64,000 nt of DNA from Rhodobacter sp. TJ_12 (GCF_020023995.1 NZ_NRRD01000002.1:186001-250000); one strand, 5' to 3'; shown: positions 1 to 8,727, counted from the first letter of the stretch. The notes: generated by a model from the letters alone, not told the origin. A program made the numbers and translations.

Positions 1-1
1 C

Positions 2-526
2 ACCGATCTGGCGACTGTCTATGCGCCCGCCGAGGCGGAGGCGGGCTTGTTGCGGCTGATGGCGCAGGAATTTCCCACCGTGACCGCCGTGCCGGTGCGC
101 GAGGCGCTGAACCGGGTCAGCGAGGCTTTGGGCTCGATTGCCACGGCTGTGGGTTTGGCCGCCTCGGTCACGCTGGTGACGGGCTTTGCCGTGCTTTTGG
201 GGGCGGCGGCTTCGGGCGAAGAGGCGCGGGCGCGCGAAGCGGCTTTGCTGAAAACGCTGGGGGCCACGCGCGGGCTTATCTTGCGCTCGTTCGCCTTGCG
301 CGCGGCGCTGATGGGGGCGGCGGCGGGGCTGATTGCCGTGGGTGTTGGCGCCTTGGCCGGTTGGGCGGTGCTGGTGTTGGTGATGGAAGCCAGCTTCCGC
401 TTTGATCTGCTGGCCGCGCTTTTGGTGATTGCGGGTGGCATGGGGGCGGTGCTTTTGGCGGGGACGGTCTTTGCGCTGCGCCCGCTTGGCGCGCGCCCCG
501 CGCGGATCTTGCGGGCGCAAGACTAA
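2..526 (+). CDS. ABC transporter permease, FtsX/YbbP-like (C-terminal part)
   Basis: The reading frame is open from the window edge and stops at 524-526, so only the last 174 residues are visible. The fragment has hydrophobic segments separated by a charged loop with the stretch KTLGATRGLILRSF, typical of FtsX-fold permeases (MacB/YbbP family), and ends in the usual short cytoplasmic tail ARPARILRAQD. It would form the membrane part of an ABC exporter or lipoprotein/substrate-release system, with its ATPase presumably upstream of the window. Family assignment is from motif recognition; the substrate is unknown. Confidence 0.75.
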   Translation, partial: TDLATVYAPAEAEAGLLRLMAQEFPTVTAVPVREALNRVSEALGSIATAVGLAASVTLVTGFAVLLGAAASGEEARAREAALLKTLGATRGLILRSFALRAALMGAAAGLIAVGVGALAGWAVLVLVMEASFRFDLLAALLVIAGGMGAVLLAGTVFALRPLGARPARILRAQD

Positions 527-567
527 GCGTGTCGGTAACTTTGGTCGGGGCGCATGCGCCCCCGGTC

Positions 568-1032
568 TTACGTCCGCAGCCCGGTTTCGCGCAAAATTCC
601 GCGCCGTTTTGCCTCGTAATAATAGCCGCGCGCATACCACATCACAGCGGTCTGTTCGTCGCCATCGGCGCACATCCAAGCGCCGCGCAGGTATTTGACC
701 GCGTATTTCAGGTTCGTATCGGCATCAAGCAGGTCCGCGGGCGCCCCCCGAAACCCCATTGTGCGGGCGGTTTGCGGCAAAATCTGCATCAACCCGTAAT
801 AGGGGCCGTTGCGCGCGGCGGGGTTATAATCGCTTTCGCGCTGCACCACCCGATGCACCAGCGAACGCGGCACCTGATAATGATCGGCCCAGCGATTGAT
901 CTTGGCGCGCAATTGCGGCGTTTCGCCGGGATAAAGTTCGCGCGGCGTCTTGGTGGATTCGCGCCCGCCACCACAGGCAGACAGGGTTGCAAGGGCACAG
1001 GCCCCCAGCAGCAGGGAACGACGAGACAGCAT
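568..1032 (-). CDS. Lytic transglycosylase (SLT domain) lipoprotein
   Basis: The 154-residue product begins with a twin-Arg/hydrophobic signal ending in the lipobox LSAC (Cys20), so it should be lipid-anchored. The rest is a compact SLT (goose-lysozyme-like) domain: the catalytic Glu lies in VVQRESDYNP (about residue 66), followed by GLMQILPQTA and the C-terminal YxxG region. It would cleave the glycan strand of peptidoglycan in the periplasm. It is shorter than Slt70/MltE relatives but contains the complete core. Transcribed convergently with the permease gene upstream. Confidence 0.85.
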   Translation of the reverse strand: MLSRRSLLLGACALATLSACGGGRESTKTPRELYPGETPQLRAKINRWADHYQVPRSLVHRVVQRESDYNPAARNGPYYGLMQILPQTARTMGFRGAPADLLDADTNLKYAVKYLRGAWMCADGDEQTAVMWYARGYYYEAKRRGILRETGLRT

Positions 1033-1253
1033 CGGGCCTCCGGCAATCGTGACGGCGAAAATGGGATCGTCCTCTTTGATACGCGGGCCTCATCCTTGGG
1101 GCGAGCGAAAATGTCGCGCCCGCTTGGCGCATGGGCAAGGCTTTGCCGATCCGCGCGCTACGTCGGCGAAATCCTGAATACATTCTATAACTTGAATTTG
1201 ATCATAATGAATGCTAGCTCACGCTTTAGCATTTCCCCAATCGGAGCCTTCCC

Positions 1254-1463
1254 ATGACCCTTGATCGTGCCGTTCTCGTTTTCGCCGGGATCATGGTTCT
1301 TGTCAGCGTGATCCTGACCTGGACCGTATCCGTCTACTTTTTGTGGTTCACCGTCTTCATCGGCGTGAACCTGATCCAGTCGGCCTTCACCGGCTTTTGC
1401 CCCGCCGCGATGGTGCTGGGCAAGCTCGGGTTCAAAACTGGCTGCGCCTTTGAGGCGAAATAA
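1254..1463 (+). CDS. Small inner-membrane protein, DUF2892 (YgaP-like) family
   Basis: The 69-residue product has two predicted membrane helices (about 7-27 and 29-48) and the DUF2892 signature GVNLIQSAFTGFCPAAMVLGKLG. In other bacteria this domain is found alone or fused to rhodanese domains (YgaP), often near sulfur-metabolism genes. Here it stands alone, preceded by an AT-rich segment (about 1180-1235) that contrasts with the flanking GC-rich DNA and probably holds its promoter. A strong hairpin follows directly. Its molecular function is not established. Confidence 0.8.
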   Translation: MTLDRAVLVFAGIMVLVSVILTWTVSVYFLWFTVFIGVNLIQSAFTGFCPAAMVLGKLGFKTGCAFEAK

Positions 1464-1485
1464 GTGCTGACTGACAGATCAAAAG

Positions 1486-1510
1486 AAAGGGCGGGAAATC
1501 CCGCCCTTTT
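1486..1510. terminator. Bidirectional rho-independent terminator
   Basis: An 11-bp inverted repeat (AAAGGGCGGGA / TCCCGCCCTTT) with a very small loop lies between the convergent DUF2892 gene and chpT. A-tract and T-tract on the two sides make it usable from both directions. Confidence 0.75.
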
Positions 1511-1535
1511 GCGATCTGACGCCGGTTTTGGCGGT

Positions 1536-2171
1536 TTAGAACACGATTTCGGCGCTGGTTTCGGTCAACTCCCAGCTGACGCGGCGGCCCTGATGGCCCG
1601 CTTCGCGCGGCAAAAGCGCGAATTGCACCTGCGCGGGGCTGACGGGCACAAGGCTGCCGGTGAGCCGCGACCACAGCTCCGGATCGGGCTTGGTGCGCTT
1701 GGTTTGCGCGCTAAGCCGCCATTCCCCGCCCTCTTCGCGGATCACAACTTCGCCACCCCAAGGCAGCGCGGGTTCCAGACACAAAAGCCCCAAGAAGATC
1801 AGTTTGACCAAACGGCGCGGCTGGTCGCCCGCGCCCAGCCAATGGTATTGCAGCCGCCCGCCGCGCGAAATTTCTTCAAGCACGGTAAGGATTTCTTGTG
1901 TGCCAAGCTGTTGGTCGGCATTGGCCTGACCAAAGGCCACACGGAAGAATTTGATCCGGGCATTGGCGGCGGCGACGCTTTCAGAGATAAGCTGGACCTC
2001 GGGGCTGGAGCCCAGCCCCGACATGCCCAGAAGCTCGACCCCGTTGCCGATTGCGCCCAAAGGGCTGATAAGGTCGTGACAGAGTCGTGACCCCACCAGT
2101 GCCACAAGATCGGCATCCAGCAGCGTATCGTCAACGGTGGGGGCGGGGATCGTGGTCGTGTCGTGCGGCAT
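1536..2171 (-). CDS. chpT: Histidine phosphotransferase ChpT
   Basis: A 211-residue protein with the ChpT/HPT dimerisation helix carrying the phospho-acceptor His in SRLCHDLISPLGAIGNG, followed by a degenerate HATPase-like fold. In alphaproteobacteria ChpT relays phosphate from CckA to CtrA and CpdR, controlling cell cycle, motility and, in Rhodobacter, gene transfer agent expression. The frame is open to 2234, but the ATG at 2171 starts the conserved N-terminus and leaves room for the divergent gene at 2198. Cytoplasmic. Confidence 0.85.
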   Translation of the reverse strand: MPHDTTTIPAPTVDDTLLDADLVALVGSRLCHDLISPLGAIGNGVELLGMSGLGSSPEVQLISESVAAANARIKFFRVAFGQANADQQLGTQEILTVLEEISRGGRLQYHWLGAGDQPRRLVKLIFLGLLCLEPALPWGGEVVIREEGGEWRLSAQTKRTKPDPELWSRLTGSLVPVSPAQVQFALLPREAGHQGRRVSWELTETSAEIVF

Positions 2172-2197
2172 TTTCAGGTGTTCCAACTGGGGGCGGG

Positions 2198-2377
2198 ATG
2201 AACGAATTTCTTGAACCGGGGATGCTGGTGACAAACCCGCAAGCCCCTGAATGGGGCCGGGGCCAGGTACAATCGCGCATTGGCGATAAGGTGACGGTCA
2301 ACTTCGAACATGCAGGCAAGCGGGTGATCGACGGGCGACGGGTGCAACTTTCCCTCGTTATCGAGGGGCAAGGTTGA
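2198..2377 (+). CDS. DUF3553 domain protein
   Basis: A 59-residue protein starting MNEFLEPGMLVTNPQ, with PEWGRGQVQSRIGDKVTVNFEHAGK, the pattern of DUF3553 (a small beta-barrel resembling the CarD/UvrD-tail fold that recognises nucleic-acid enzymes). It is divergent from chpT with only 26 bp between the start codons. The ATG at 2198 is chosen because it opens the conserved domain. Function unknown; an interaction with RNA polymerase or helicases is only suggested by the fold. Confidence 0.75.
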   Translation: MNEFLEPGMLVTNPQAPEWGRGQVQSRIGDKVTVNFEHAGKRVIDGRRVQLSLVIEGQG

Positions 2378-2412
2378 CAAAAGGTTAACATTATTCTGCT
2401 TGGTTAACAGCC
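2370..2412 (+). promoter_or_regulatory. Probable promoter region of olsBA with two GTTAAC sites
   Basis: A TTGACA hexamer (2374-2379) overlaps the end of the DUF3553 gene and is followed by an AT-rich stretch containing two copies of GGTTAACA (2383-2390 and 2402-2409). The next gene starts at 2523. The TTAA elements recall CtrA half-sites but their spacing (19 bp start to start) does not fit the usual TTAA-N7-TTAA, so CtrA binding is speculative. Confidence 0.3.
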
Positions 2413-2522
2413 CGGACCGGCATCGTGGTGTCGCGCGTGGCGTGAACAGCCCAACTGGGTGTTGCAGGCATTGATCGGCACGATTGCGCCCCTACATCGG
2501 GGCAAAGTGAAAGGCAGGGACG

Positions 2523-3308
2523 ATGGCGGGAACGCCGCTGGTCTATGAAACACGAATTACGAACGATGCGCGGGACATTCGTGCCTCGCAACGGCTGCGC
2601 TATCGGGTTTTCGTAGAGGAATTGGGCGGCTCCGGGCCGCTTGTCGACCATGACAACCGGCTGGAAGCCGATGAGCTTGACCCGCTTTACGATCACTTGC
2701 TGCTGATCGATCCGCACAAAGACCCTGCGGATCTGGACCGGGTCGTGGGGGCCTATCGGCTGCTGCGCTCGGACCGTGCCGCCGAGATCGGGCGGTTTTA
2801 TTGCGATGCGGAATATGACCTGACGCCCTTGCGCGCATCGGGGCGGCGGCTGTTGGAACTTGGCCGGTCCTGTGTGCACCCCGATCATCGCGGCGGGGCG
2901 GCAATGCTGATGCTGTGGAATGCGCTGGCCGATTACGTGCTGGAACACGAGATCGATATTCTGTTCGGTGTCGCTTCTTTCCATGGCACCGATATCGATG
3001 CCTTGCGCGCGCCGCTGGCTTGGCTGCATCACCACCATCTGGCCCCTGAAGCCCTGCGCCCGCGCGCGCGGGGCGATCATTTTCAGCGCATGGATCTGGT
3101 GCCCGAAGCCGCACTGGACCGGCGCGTGGCGATGGAACAGATGCCCAATCTCATCAAAGCCTATCTGCGGCTGGGCGGCTTTGTGGGCGAGGGGGCCTAT
3201 GTCGATCATCCATTCAACACCACCGATGTATTGCTGTTGATGGACACGCAGGCGATGTCGGAAAAGCACCGCGAGTTCTACACGCGGCGCGCGGAGGGGC
3301 GTGGATGA
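2523..3308 (+). CDS. olsB: L-ornithine N-alpha-acyltransferase OlsB
   Basis: A 261-residue GNAT-fold acyltransferase that should transfer a 3-hydroxyacyl group from acyl-ACP to ornithine, giving lyso-ornithine lipid. Recognisable OlsB/hemolysin-like segments are LRYRVFVEELGG near the N-terminus, DHYDHLLLID-type sequence around 55-65, ELGRSCVHPDHRGG near residue 110-125 and IDILFGVASFHGTD about 145. The stop overlaps the start of olsA (ATGA at 3305-3308), so the two are translationally coupled. Such lipids replace phospholipids under phosphate limitation in many alphaproteobacteria. Confidence 0.85.
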   Translation: MAGTPLVYETRITNDARDIRASQRLRYRVFVEELGGSGPLVDHDNRLEADELDPLYDHLLLIDPHKDPADLDRVVGAYRLLRSDRAAEIGRFYCDAEYDLTPLRASGRRLLELGRSCVHPDHRGGAAMLMLWNALADYVLEHEIDILFGVASFHGTDIDALRAPLAWLHHHHLAPEALRPRARGDHFQRMDLVPEAALDRRVAMEQMPNLIKAYLRLGGFVGEGAYVDHPFNTTDVLLLMDTQAMSEKHREFYTRRAEGRG

Positions 3309-4159
3309 CCCGGCCCAACGACCAAGCCTCGAAACCGCTGTGGATGGGGGGAGAGCCGCCCGAGGTGCCGTCCGCCGGGCTGGGCGGCGTGCTGCGGCTT
3401 GTGCTGCGTGGCACTGGCTTTGCGCTCTTGCTGAGCTTTGGGCTGGTGCTGCTTTTGGCGCTGCGGCTGCTGGAGCGCCCGTTTTATGGCGCGGCGCGGC
3501 CATGGACACCTGCGCTGACCCGGGCCGTGTGCCGGATCAGCATCGCGATCATGGGGATTGGCTATCAGGTGCGCGGCACGCCGATGCATCATATCGGCGC
3601 GGTGGTTGCGAACCATTCCTCGTGGCTTGATATTTTTGCACTCAATGCCTGCCAGCGGGTCTATTTCGTCTCCAAAGCCGAGGTGGCGCGCTGGCCGTTC
3701 GTGGGCTGGCTGGCGCAGGCCACGGGCACTGTTTTCATTCGCCGGGACCCGCGTGAGGCGAAGGCGCAGCAAGCGGTGTTCGAGGCGCGTATCCGCGCCG
3801 GGCATCATCTGTTGTTCTTCCCTGAGGGCACCTCGACCGATGGTTTGCAGGTGCTGCCGTTCAAGACCACGCTGTTTCAGGCATTTTACACCCATGGGCT
3901 TGATCGGGTGATGCAAATTCAGCCGGTCAGTGTGATCTATCACGCCCCCGAAGGCCAAGATCGGCGCTTTTACGGCTGGTGGCGCGATATGTCCTTTGGC
4001 GGCCATCTGGCCAAGGTGCTGGCCGCGCCCCGCCAGGGCTGGATCGAGGTCATGTTCCACGATCCGCTGGATGTGGCGGCCTATCCCTCGCGCAAGGAGC
4101 TTGCGGCGGCTTGCGAGGCGTCGGTGCGCGCGGGGGTCACACAAGCCCTGTCGCGGTAA
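3305..4159 (+). CDS. olsA: Lyso-ornithine lipid O-acyltransferase OlsA (PlsC family)
   Basis: A 284-residue protein with one N-terminal membrane helix (about 30-55) and the PlsC acyltransferase motifs NHSSWLD (motif I, His-x4-Asp) near residue 100 and FFPEGTSTDG (motif III) near 175. It should add the second acyl chain to lyso-ornithine lipid; some homologues also make phosphatidic acid. It is coupled to olsB. Its last 79 bp overlap, on the opposite strand, the ribbon-helix-helix gene. Confidence 0.85.
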   Translation: MTRPNDQASKPLWMGGEPPEVPSAGLGGVLRLVLRGTGFALLLSFGLVLLLALRLLERPFYGAARPWTPALTRAVCRISIAIMGIGYQVRGTPMHHIGAVVANHSSWLDIFALNACQRVYFVSKAEVARWPFVGWLAQATGTVFIRRDPREAKAQQAVFEARIRAGHHLLFFPEGTSTDGLQVLPFKTTLFQAFYTHGLDRVMQIQPVSVIYHAPEGQDRRFYGWWRDMSFGGHLAKVLAAPRQGWIEVMFHDPLDVAAYPSRKELAAACEASVRAGVTQALSR

Positions 4160-4359
4160 AAGGCCAGCACTTCAAGCCGGATCGCGGTGGCAAGGCCGGT
4201 TTCTTGCCCCCTTGCGGTGTCGATCTCGCGGGCGAGTTCATTGATGCCCAGCCCGCGCGCGGCGGCAAGCGCCTTGAAGCCTGCCCAAAACGCATCTTCG
4301 AGCGAGACCGAGGTGCGGTGCCCGCCCAAGGTCAGCGAATGTTTGCGCGGGCGGCTCAT
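4081..4359 (-). CDS. Ribbon-helix-helix domain protein
   Basis: A 92-residue protein whose first about 65 residues (RKHSLTLGGHRTSVSLEDAF, then LAAARGLGINELAREID) match the RHH_4 family of small DNA-binding-like proteins common in alphaproteobacteria. The C-terminal part overlaps olsA antisense. Its start (ATG at 4359) overlaps the end of the DUF4169 gene (4356-4359), so both are probably one transcript. Targets are unknown. Confidence 0.7.
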   Translation of the reverse strand: MSRPRKHSLTLGGHRTSVSLEDAFWAGFKALAAARGLGINELAREIDTARGQETGLATAIRLEVLAFYRDRACVTPARTDASQAAASSLREG

Positions 4360-4541
4360 CGCCCGTCGTCATCGCGTTTCGCGCCATCCAGCAGATCGCG
4401 CGCCTTTTGCGCCTGCGTTTGCTCAAGCTGCTTTTGCGCCTTGGTGCGGCCGAACTTGGCCGCATTGGCATCGGCTTTGGCGCGCGCCTCTTGGCGGGCG
4501 GCGGTTTTGCGGAAACGGTTGAGGTTGACGATCTCGGCCAT
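4356..4541 (-). CDS. DUF4169 small protein
   Basis: A 61-residue, strongly charged, helical protein (MAEIVNLNRFRKTAARQEAR, then repeated Ala/Lys/Gln), the pattern of DUF4169, a family regularly found next to the ribbon-helix-helix protein and fumC in Rhodobacteraceae. It overlaps the following RHH gene by 4 bp. Function unknown. Confidence 0.7.
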   Translation of the reverse strand: MAEIVNLNRFRKTAARQEARAKADANAAKFGRTKAQKQLEQTQAQKARDLLDGAKRDDDGR

Positions 4542-4608
4542 AGCGGCAGCATCGCATGGCGCGCGGGCTTGCGCAATCCGGGCCGGGCAGCGCCCCTTCT
4601 GGGGATGA

Positions 4609-4634
4609 AAAAGGGCGGCCCGAAGGCCGCCCCA
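4609..4634 (-). terminator. Terminator of fumC
   Basis: An inverted repeat (GGGCGGCC-CGAA-GGCCGCCC) lies 20 bp beyond the fumC stop; on the minus strand the stem is followed by a run of T, as expected for an intrinsic terminator. Confidence 0.75.
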
Positions 4635-4653
4635 TAGTCCGATGCCAGAAAGA

Positions 4654-6048
4654 TCAGCCTTTCGGGCCGATCATATCTTCGGGGCGCACGATCTTGTCGA
4701 AGGTCTCGCCATCGACATAGCCAAGCGCGATGGCTTCTTCACGCAGCGTGGTGCCGTTTTTATGCGCGGTTTTGGCGACTTTGGTGGCCGCATCATAGCC
4801 GATGGTCGGCGCAAGCGCGGTCACCAGCATCAGGCTTTCTTTCATCAGCTTGTCTATGCGCGCGGTATTGGCCTTGGTGCCGACCACCATATTGTCGGTG
4901 AAGGCCGAGGCCGAGTCGCCCAAAAGTTGCATGGATTGCAGCACGTTATAGCTCATCATCGGGTTGTAGACGTTCAGCTCAAAATGCCCTTGGCTGCCCG
5001 CAAAGCCGATCGCCGCGTCATTGCCCATGACATGGGCGCAGACCATCGTCAGCGCTTCGGCTTGGGTCGGGTTCACCTTGCCCGGCATGATCGACGAGCC
5101 CGGCTCGTTTTCCGGCAAGATCAATTCGCCCAGGCCCGAGCGCGGGCCGGAGCCCAGAAGCCGCAGGTCGTTGGCAATTTTAAAGAGCGAAGCCGCCACG
5201 GTTTTCAGCGCGCCCGAGAAGAACACCATCGCATCATGCGCGGCGAGGGCTTCGAATTTGTTCGGCGCGGTGACAAAGGGTAGGCCGGTGATGTCCGCGA
5301 TTTGCGCCGCGACGCGGGTATCCCAACCGACTTTGGTGTTCAGCCCGGTGCCCACGGCGGTGCCGCCTTGGGCGAGTTCATAGATATGCGGCAGGGCAAG
5401 CTTCACGCGCTCGATGCCGCGTTCCACTTGCTTGGCATAGCCCGAGAATTCCTGCCCCAAGGTCAGCGGCGTTGCATCTTGGGTGTGGGTGCGGCCGATC
5501 TTGATGATATCCTTGAATTCTTCGGATTTGGCGACCAGCGCGGCATGGAGTTTTTCGAGCCCCGGCAGCAGCACATCGCGCGCCTGCATGGCAATCGCCA
5601 CATGCATCGCAGTCGGGAAAGTGTCGTTCGACGATTGGCCCATGTTGCAATGATCGTTCGGGTGCACGGGCGTTTTCGAGCCTTTTTCGCCGCCCAGCAT
5701 TTCGATCGCGCGGTTCGAAATCACCTCGTTCGCGTTCATGTTCGACTGCGTGCCCGAGCCGGTTTGCCAGACAACCAGCGGGAAGTTGTCGTCAAACTTG
5801 CCCTCGATCACCTCGGTGGCGGCGGCGGCAATCGCATCGGCGATCTGCGCATCCATATCGCCTTGGGCTTTGTTCACCAGCGCGCAGGCTTTCTTGATCA
5901 CGCCAAGGGCGCGAATGATCGGCACCGGCTGCCGCTCCCAGCCAATCGGGAAATTCATGATCGAGCGCTGGGTTTGCGCGCCCCAATATTTGTCGGCGGG
6001 AACTTCAAGCGGGCCGAAGCTGTCGGTCTCGGTTCTGGTCGCAGTCAT
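4654..6048 (-). CDS. fumC: Fumarate hydratase class II
   Basis: A 464-residue protein of full class II length. It carries the fumarase/aspartase signature [13 protein letters not shown], the substrate-binding [13 protein letters not shown]-type segment near residue 95-110 and the [14 protein letters not shown] segment near 130-145. It catalyses the reversible hydration of fumarate to malate in the TCA cycle in the cytoplasm, using no iron-sulfur cluster. Own terminator downstream; monocistronic. Confidence 0.95.
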   Translation of the reverse strand: MTATRTETDSFGPLEVPADKYWGAQTQRSIMNFPIGWERQPVPIIRALGVIKKACALVNKAQGDMDAQIADAIAAAATEVIEGKFDDNFPLVVWQTGSGTQSNMNANEVISNRAIEMLGGEKGSKTPVHPNDHCNMGQSSNDTFPTAMHVAIAMQARDVLLPGLEKLHAALVAKSEEFKDIIKIGRTHTQDATPLTLGQEFSGYAKQVERGIERVKLALPHIYELAQGGTAVGTGLNTKVGWDTRVAAQIADITGLPFVTAPNKFEALAAHDAMVFFSGALKTVAASLFKIANDLRLLGSGPRSGLGELILPENEPGSSIMPGKVNPTQAEALTMVCAHVMGNDAAIGFAGSQGHFELNVYNPMMSYNVLQSMQLLGDSASAFTDNMVVGTKANTARIDKLMKESLMLVTALAPTIGYDAATKVAKTAHKNGTTLREEAIALGYVDGETFDKIVRPEDMIGPKG

Positions 6049-6138
6049 CCTGGGCCTCCATGATGCGAAAACTCCCGCGCGTTCTAGGACGGCGGGAGCG
6101 GTTTGGCAATTGGTATGCGAGCGTATACGGACGCGGGC

Positions 6139-6720
6139 CTAGCCCGCCGGGGAAAAGACCCGCGCATTGGCGCACAGCGGATGGTCGACCAAAAGCTCGG
6201 CCAGCGCGGCCTCGACATGGCGCACGGCGCGGCAGTGGAAATAAAGATCGGTCGTTTTGTCAAAGTCGCGCTGGCCCATGAAACGCCCGCCCGAGCTGAT
6301 CTTGTGATTGATCCGTTCCAACAATTCTTCGGTCTTGTGTTCGGCTTTTACCGCCTCGGGCAGCCCGGCCATGTCGAGTTCGAGCACCAGAACATGGGTG
6401 GAGCCGAAGCTGCGCAGTTCTTTGCCCTCTTCATCGGTGAAAACCGAGCCGCGCGGCGCGCCCAAAGATTCAAAATGCGGCACAAGCCGATCCATCAGCT
6501 TTTTATCAAGCCCTTTGATCTGCATCGTCACGGTGCAGCCGGTCACGCGGCCCGCGGCTTCGCCTGCGGAACTGCCACCGGTCACCGCGCCCACGCCCCA
6601 TGCGGTGAGCGCTTCTTGCACCGGGCCATCATAGCGCGCGGCGCGCTGGGCGTCTGTCAGGCAAGTGGGCAGGTGGGCGGTAACGGTGACGGTCTTTTGC
6701 GGCTTGAGAAAGCTGAACAT
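6139..6720 (-). CDS. Conserved hypothetical protein
   Basis: A 193-residue soluble protein without signal peptide or membrane segments, starting MFSFLKPQKTVTVTAHLPTC. I do not recognise a named domain. It has a Gly/Ser-rich stretch (TGGSSAGEAAGRVTG, about 47-61) and a C-terminal half with conserved-looking His/Cys (YFHCRAVRHVEAAL). It lies 39 bp downstream of sspB on the same strand and is likely co-transcribed, so a role linked to protein quality control is conceivable but unsupported. Confidence 0.6.
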   Translation of the reverse strand: MFSFLKPQKTVTVTAHLPTCLTDAQRAARYDGPVQEALTAWGVGAVTGGSSAGEAAGRVTGCTVTMQIKGLDKKLMDRLVPHFESLGAPRGSVFTDEEGKELRSFGSTHVLVLELDMAGLPEAVKAEHKTEELLERINHKISSGGRFMGQRDFDKTTDLYFHCRAVRHVEAALAELLVDHPLCANARVFSPAG

Positions 6721-6759
6721 CTGGGGGGCCGTTGCTTGCGGAAAGTTGAAGGAAAAATC

Positions 6760-7236
6760 TTATTTGCGGAACTTGTCGAGGCTGACCACTTCGGCCTCGG
6801 TCCGGGGTTTTTCTTCGACGGGCTCGGTGATTTCGAAGCCTTCCTCCTCGGTTTCGTCGTCCTCTTCCTCGTCGTCGTCGCTGTCTTGCGATTCGAAGCG
6901 CAGGCCGAATTCAACCGACGGGTCGACGAAAGTATGCACCGCATCAAATGGGATCCACAGCGGCTCGGGCTGGTTGCCGAAATTGAGCGTGATGCCGAAG
7001 CCTTCTTCGGTCACATGCAGATTGTCGAACCAATGCTGGATGACGATGGTCATTTCTTCCGGATAGCGCGACTTCAGCCAATCGGCCATTTCCACCTTTT
7101 CGGCGCGGGTGTCGAAGGTGATAAAGAAGTGATGCGCGCCGGGCAGGCCATGCTCGGCCACCTCGCCCAGAACGGTCTGGATGAGGCCGCGCATCGCGCT
7201 GTGCATGAGAGTGCCGTAATCGATCGTACGCGTCAT
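6760..7236 (-). CDS. sspB: ClpXP adaptor SspB (alphaproteobacterial type)
   Basis: A 158-residue protein: an SspB fold in residues 1-110 (ending PLWIPFDAVHTFVDPSVEFGLRF), then an acidic linker (DSDDDEEEDDETEEEG) and a short C-terminal tail EAEVVSLDKFRK resembling the ClpX-binding XB tail. It would tether ssrA-tagged and other substrates to ClpXP. The ssrA gene lies about 600 bp away on the same strand, so adaptor and tag gene are neighbours here. Confidence 0.85.
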   Translation of the reverse strand: MTRTIDYGTLMHSAMRGLIQTVLGEVAEHGLPGAHHFFITFDTRAEKVEMADWLKSRYPEEMTIVIQHWFDNLHVTEEGFGITLNFGNQPEPLWIPFDAVHTFVDPSVEFGLRFESQDSDDDEEEDDETEEEGFEITEPVEEKPRTEAEVVSLDKFRK

Positions 7237-7333
7237 GGGGGACCTTTCCTTTGGCGCCCAGCATAGGGAATTTGCCGGGCAAGGAAAGGGGGAAGGCAGG
7301 GCACAAAGGTCGCGCCATGCCCGCGCAGAAGGC

Positions 7334-7759
7334 TCAGTTCAATTGCTCGCCACTGAGCAGCAGCGCCATCGCATTTTGCGGCAAGGCGCGGATTTGTTCG
7401 AAGAACTGCAGCATGTCGGTGGTGTTATGCGCTTCGACGAATTGGCCGTTTGCAATGCGCACCGCGACTTGGCTGGTCATGTCGACGGGCGCGGCGTTGC
7501 GCCGGGCATAGCCGTGAAACCGCACAAGCGCCCAAAGCCAATCCTCGGTTTCGATATGGCGCAAGATTTCATAGTGCATGTCTTGCACCACGGCCTGCAT
7601 TGCGGGGATGAATTCGGCGAAGTCGCGCGGGGTTAGCGACAGATCCGGCAAAAGGCCATTTGCGGCACTGTCTTCGGGGAAAAACTCAGGAATCGCGGCG
7701 ATATCGCCGCCGATCCAGACGCGATCATACCAGTTTTTCAAGATGTCGAGGTGGCTCAT
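7334..7759 (-). CDS. SnoaL-like (NTF2-fold) protein
   Basis: A 141-residue protein of the SnoaL/NTF2-like cone fold (MSHLDILKNWYDRVWIGGD; FHGYARRNAAPVDMTSQVAVRIANGQFVEAHNTTDML). The open frame extends to 7831, but that part runs into the ssrA transcript; the ATG at 7759 with GAGACCAGG upstream is the better start. Such proteins are isomerases/cyclases or small-ligand binders; no specific reaction can be assigned. Confidence 0.7.
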   Translation of the reverse strand: MSHLDILKNWYDRVWIGGDIAAIPEFFPEDSAANGLLPDLSLTPRDFAEFIPAMQAVVQDMHYEILRHIETEDWLWALVRFHGYARRNAAPVDMTSQVAVRIANGQFVEAHNTTDMLQFFEQIRALPQNAMALLLSGEQLN

Positions 7760-7859
7760 TCCTGGTCTCTTGGCTGGGAGGTTGTGGTTAAGGTGCCAAA
7801 CAAGGCTTTCAACACGGTTAACAGCAAACAAGCTTCAGTCCGGATGATCTTTCGTGATC

Positions 7860-8222
7860 ACATCCGGGGCACTGGTCACAACATCGGCCGCGTGGGCGCT
7901 AAGGTATGGGAAGTGCAGGTTTCTGTTGCCAGGCACCTGCGAGCCCCGCCTAAGGCGGCTAAGCGTTAGGACTTAAGTTTCGGTTACCCGAGCTGCTTAC
8001 GCAGCCAGAGCCACCGGAGCACGGTTGTCGTTGGCAACTGTACAATTTGCACCGATAACGGTGGTCGCTCACCGGGACAAAGCTATCACCTTTACACGTT
8101 CGTCGATCCTATTTCGGCCCCATGTGCCCCCAACGAGGGATTTTGGTGGAGCCGCCGGGTACCGCCCCCGGGTCCGATCCGCTTATTACGTGCGCGTTTA
8201 TGCCCATAGTCCGGGTTGCCCC
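7860..8222 (-). ncRNA. ssrA: Permuted two-piece tmRNA
   Basis: Read on the minus strand, the acceptor piece comes first and ends in GGCTCCACCA (mature 3' end at 8144). A 22-nt intervening segment (8122-8143) follows, then the coding piece begins with GGGGCCGAAATAGGATCGAC at 8121. The two ends pair as the acceptor stem (GGGGCC with GGCTCC). The tag frame runs from 8035 to 7997 and reads ANDNRAPVALAA followed by TAA. A pseudoknot-like GCAGGT/ACCTGC pair lies at about 7914-7940. This is the alphaproteobacterial permuted architecture, processed to two RNAs. The outer limits are approximate. It rescues stalled ribosomes and marks products for ClpXP. Confidence 0.93.
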
Positions 8223-8283
8223 GAACAGGCCTAACTTAGGGTGTGCGGCGGTGGGCTGCAAGGGGCGGCGGTGGAAAGGTGGG

Positions 8284-8727
8284 TCACGCCTTGGCGCGCC
8301 GCAGCGCGCGGTCCAGCGCGTCCAGGAAACGCGACCGGTCTGCCTTGGTGAACCCCCGCCCGTTTCCTTGCAAAAACGGGTTGGCCGCACGCAGATCGGC
8401 CATCAAATCGCGCGTGGCGAGGATATTGCCGATATTGTCGGGGCCAAGCGCCTCGCCATCGGGTTTGAGCACCTGCGCGCCCGCTTCGACGCATTTGGCG
8501 GCCAGCGGAATATCGGCGGTGATCACCACATCGCCCGGGCCCGCCCGCTCCGCAATCCATTTATCGGCTTCGTCGGGGCCTTGTGCCACGATCACGCTTT
8601 GCACAAGCGGGTTTTGCGAGGGGCGAATGCCGCCATTCGACACCAGAACCATGGGCACGCCCAGCCGGGTGCCAACACGTTCGACCTCGGCTTTCACCGG
8701 ACAGGCATCGGCATCGACATAGATCAT
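8284..8727 (-). CDS. YaiI/YqxD family protein (UPF0178, DUF188)
   Basis: A 147-residue protein starting [18 protein letters not shown], the hallmark of UPF0178, with [17 protein letters not shown] and LGPDNIG further on. The fold is PIN-like with conserved Asp residues, but no biochemical role is established. The frame is open to 8784; the ATG at 8727 opens the conserved core. It ends about 60 bp upstream of the acceptor piece of ssrA. Confidence 0.85.
   Translation of the reverse strand: MIYVDADACPVKAEVERVGTRLGVPMVLVSNGGIRPSQNPLVQSVIVAQGPDEADKWIAERAGPGDVVITADIPLAAKCVEAGAQVLKPDGEALGPDNIGNILATRDLMADLRAANPFLQGNGRGFTKADRSRFLDALDRALRRAKA

Noticed and set aside
1195-1215. FNR/ANR-type site upstream of the DUF2892 gene
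   Set aside because: TTGATCATAATGAA lacks the second half-site ATCAA at the required spacing.
2383-2409. CtrA binding site upstream of olsB
   Set aside because: Two GTTAAC copies are present, but the spacing does not match TTAA-N7-TTAA; kept only as a weak promoter note.
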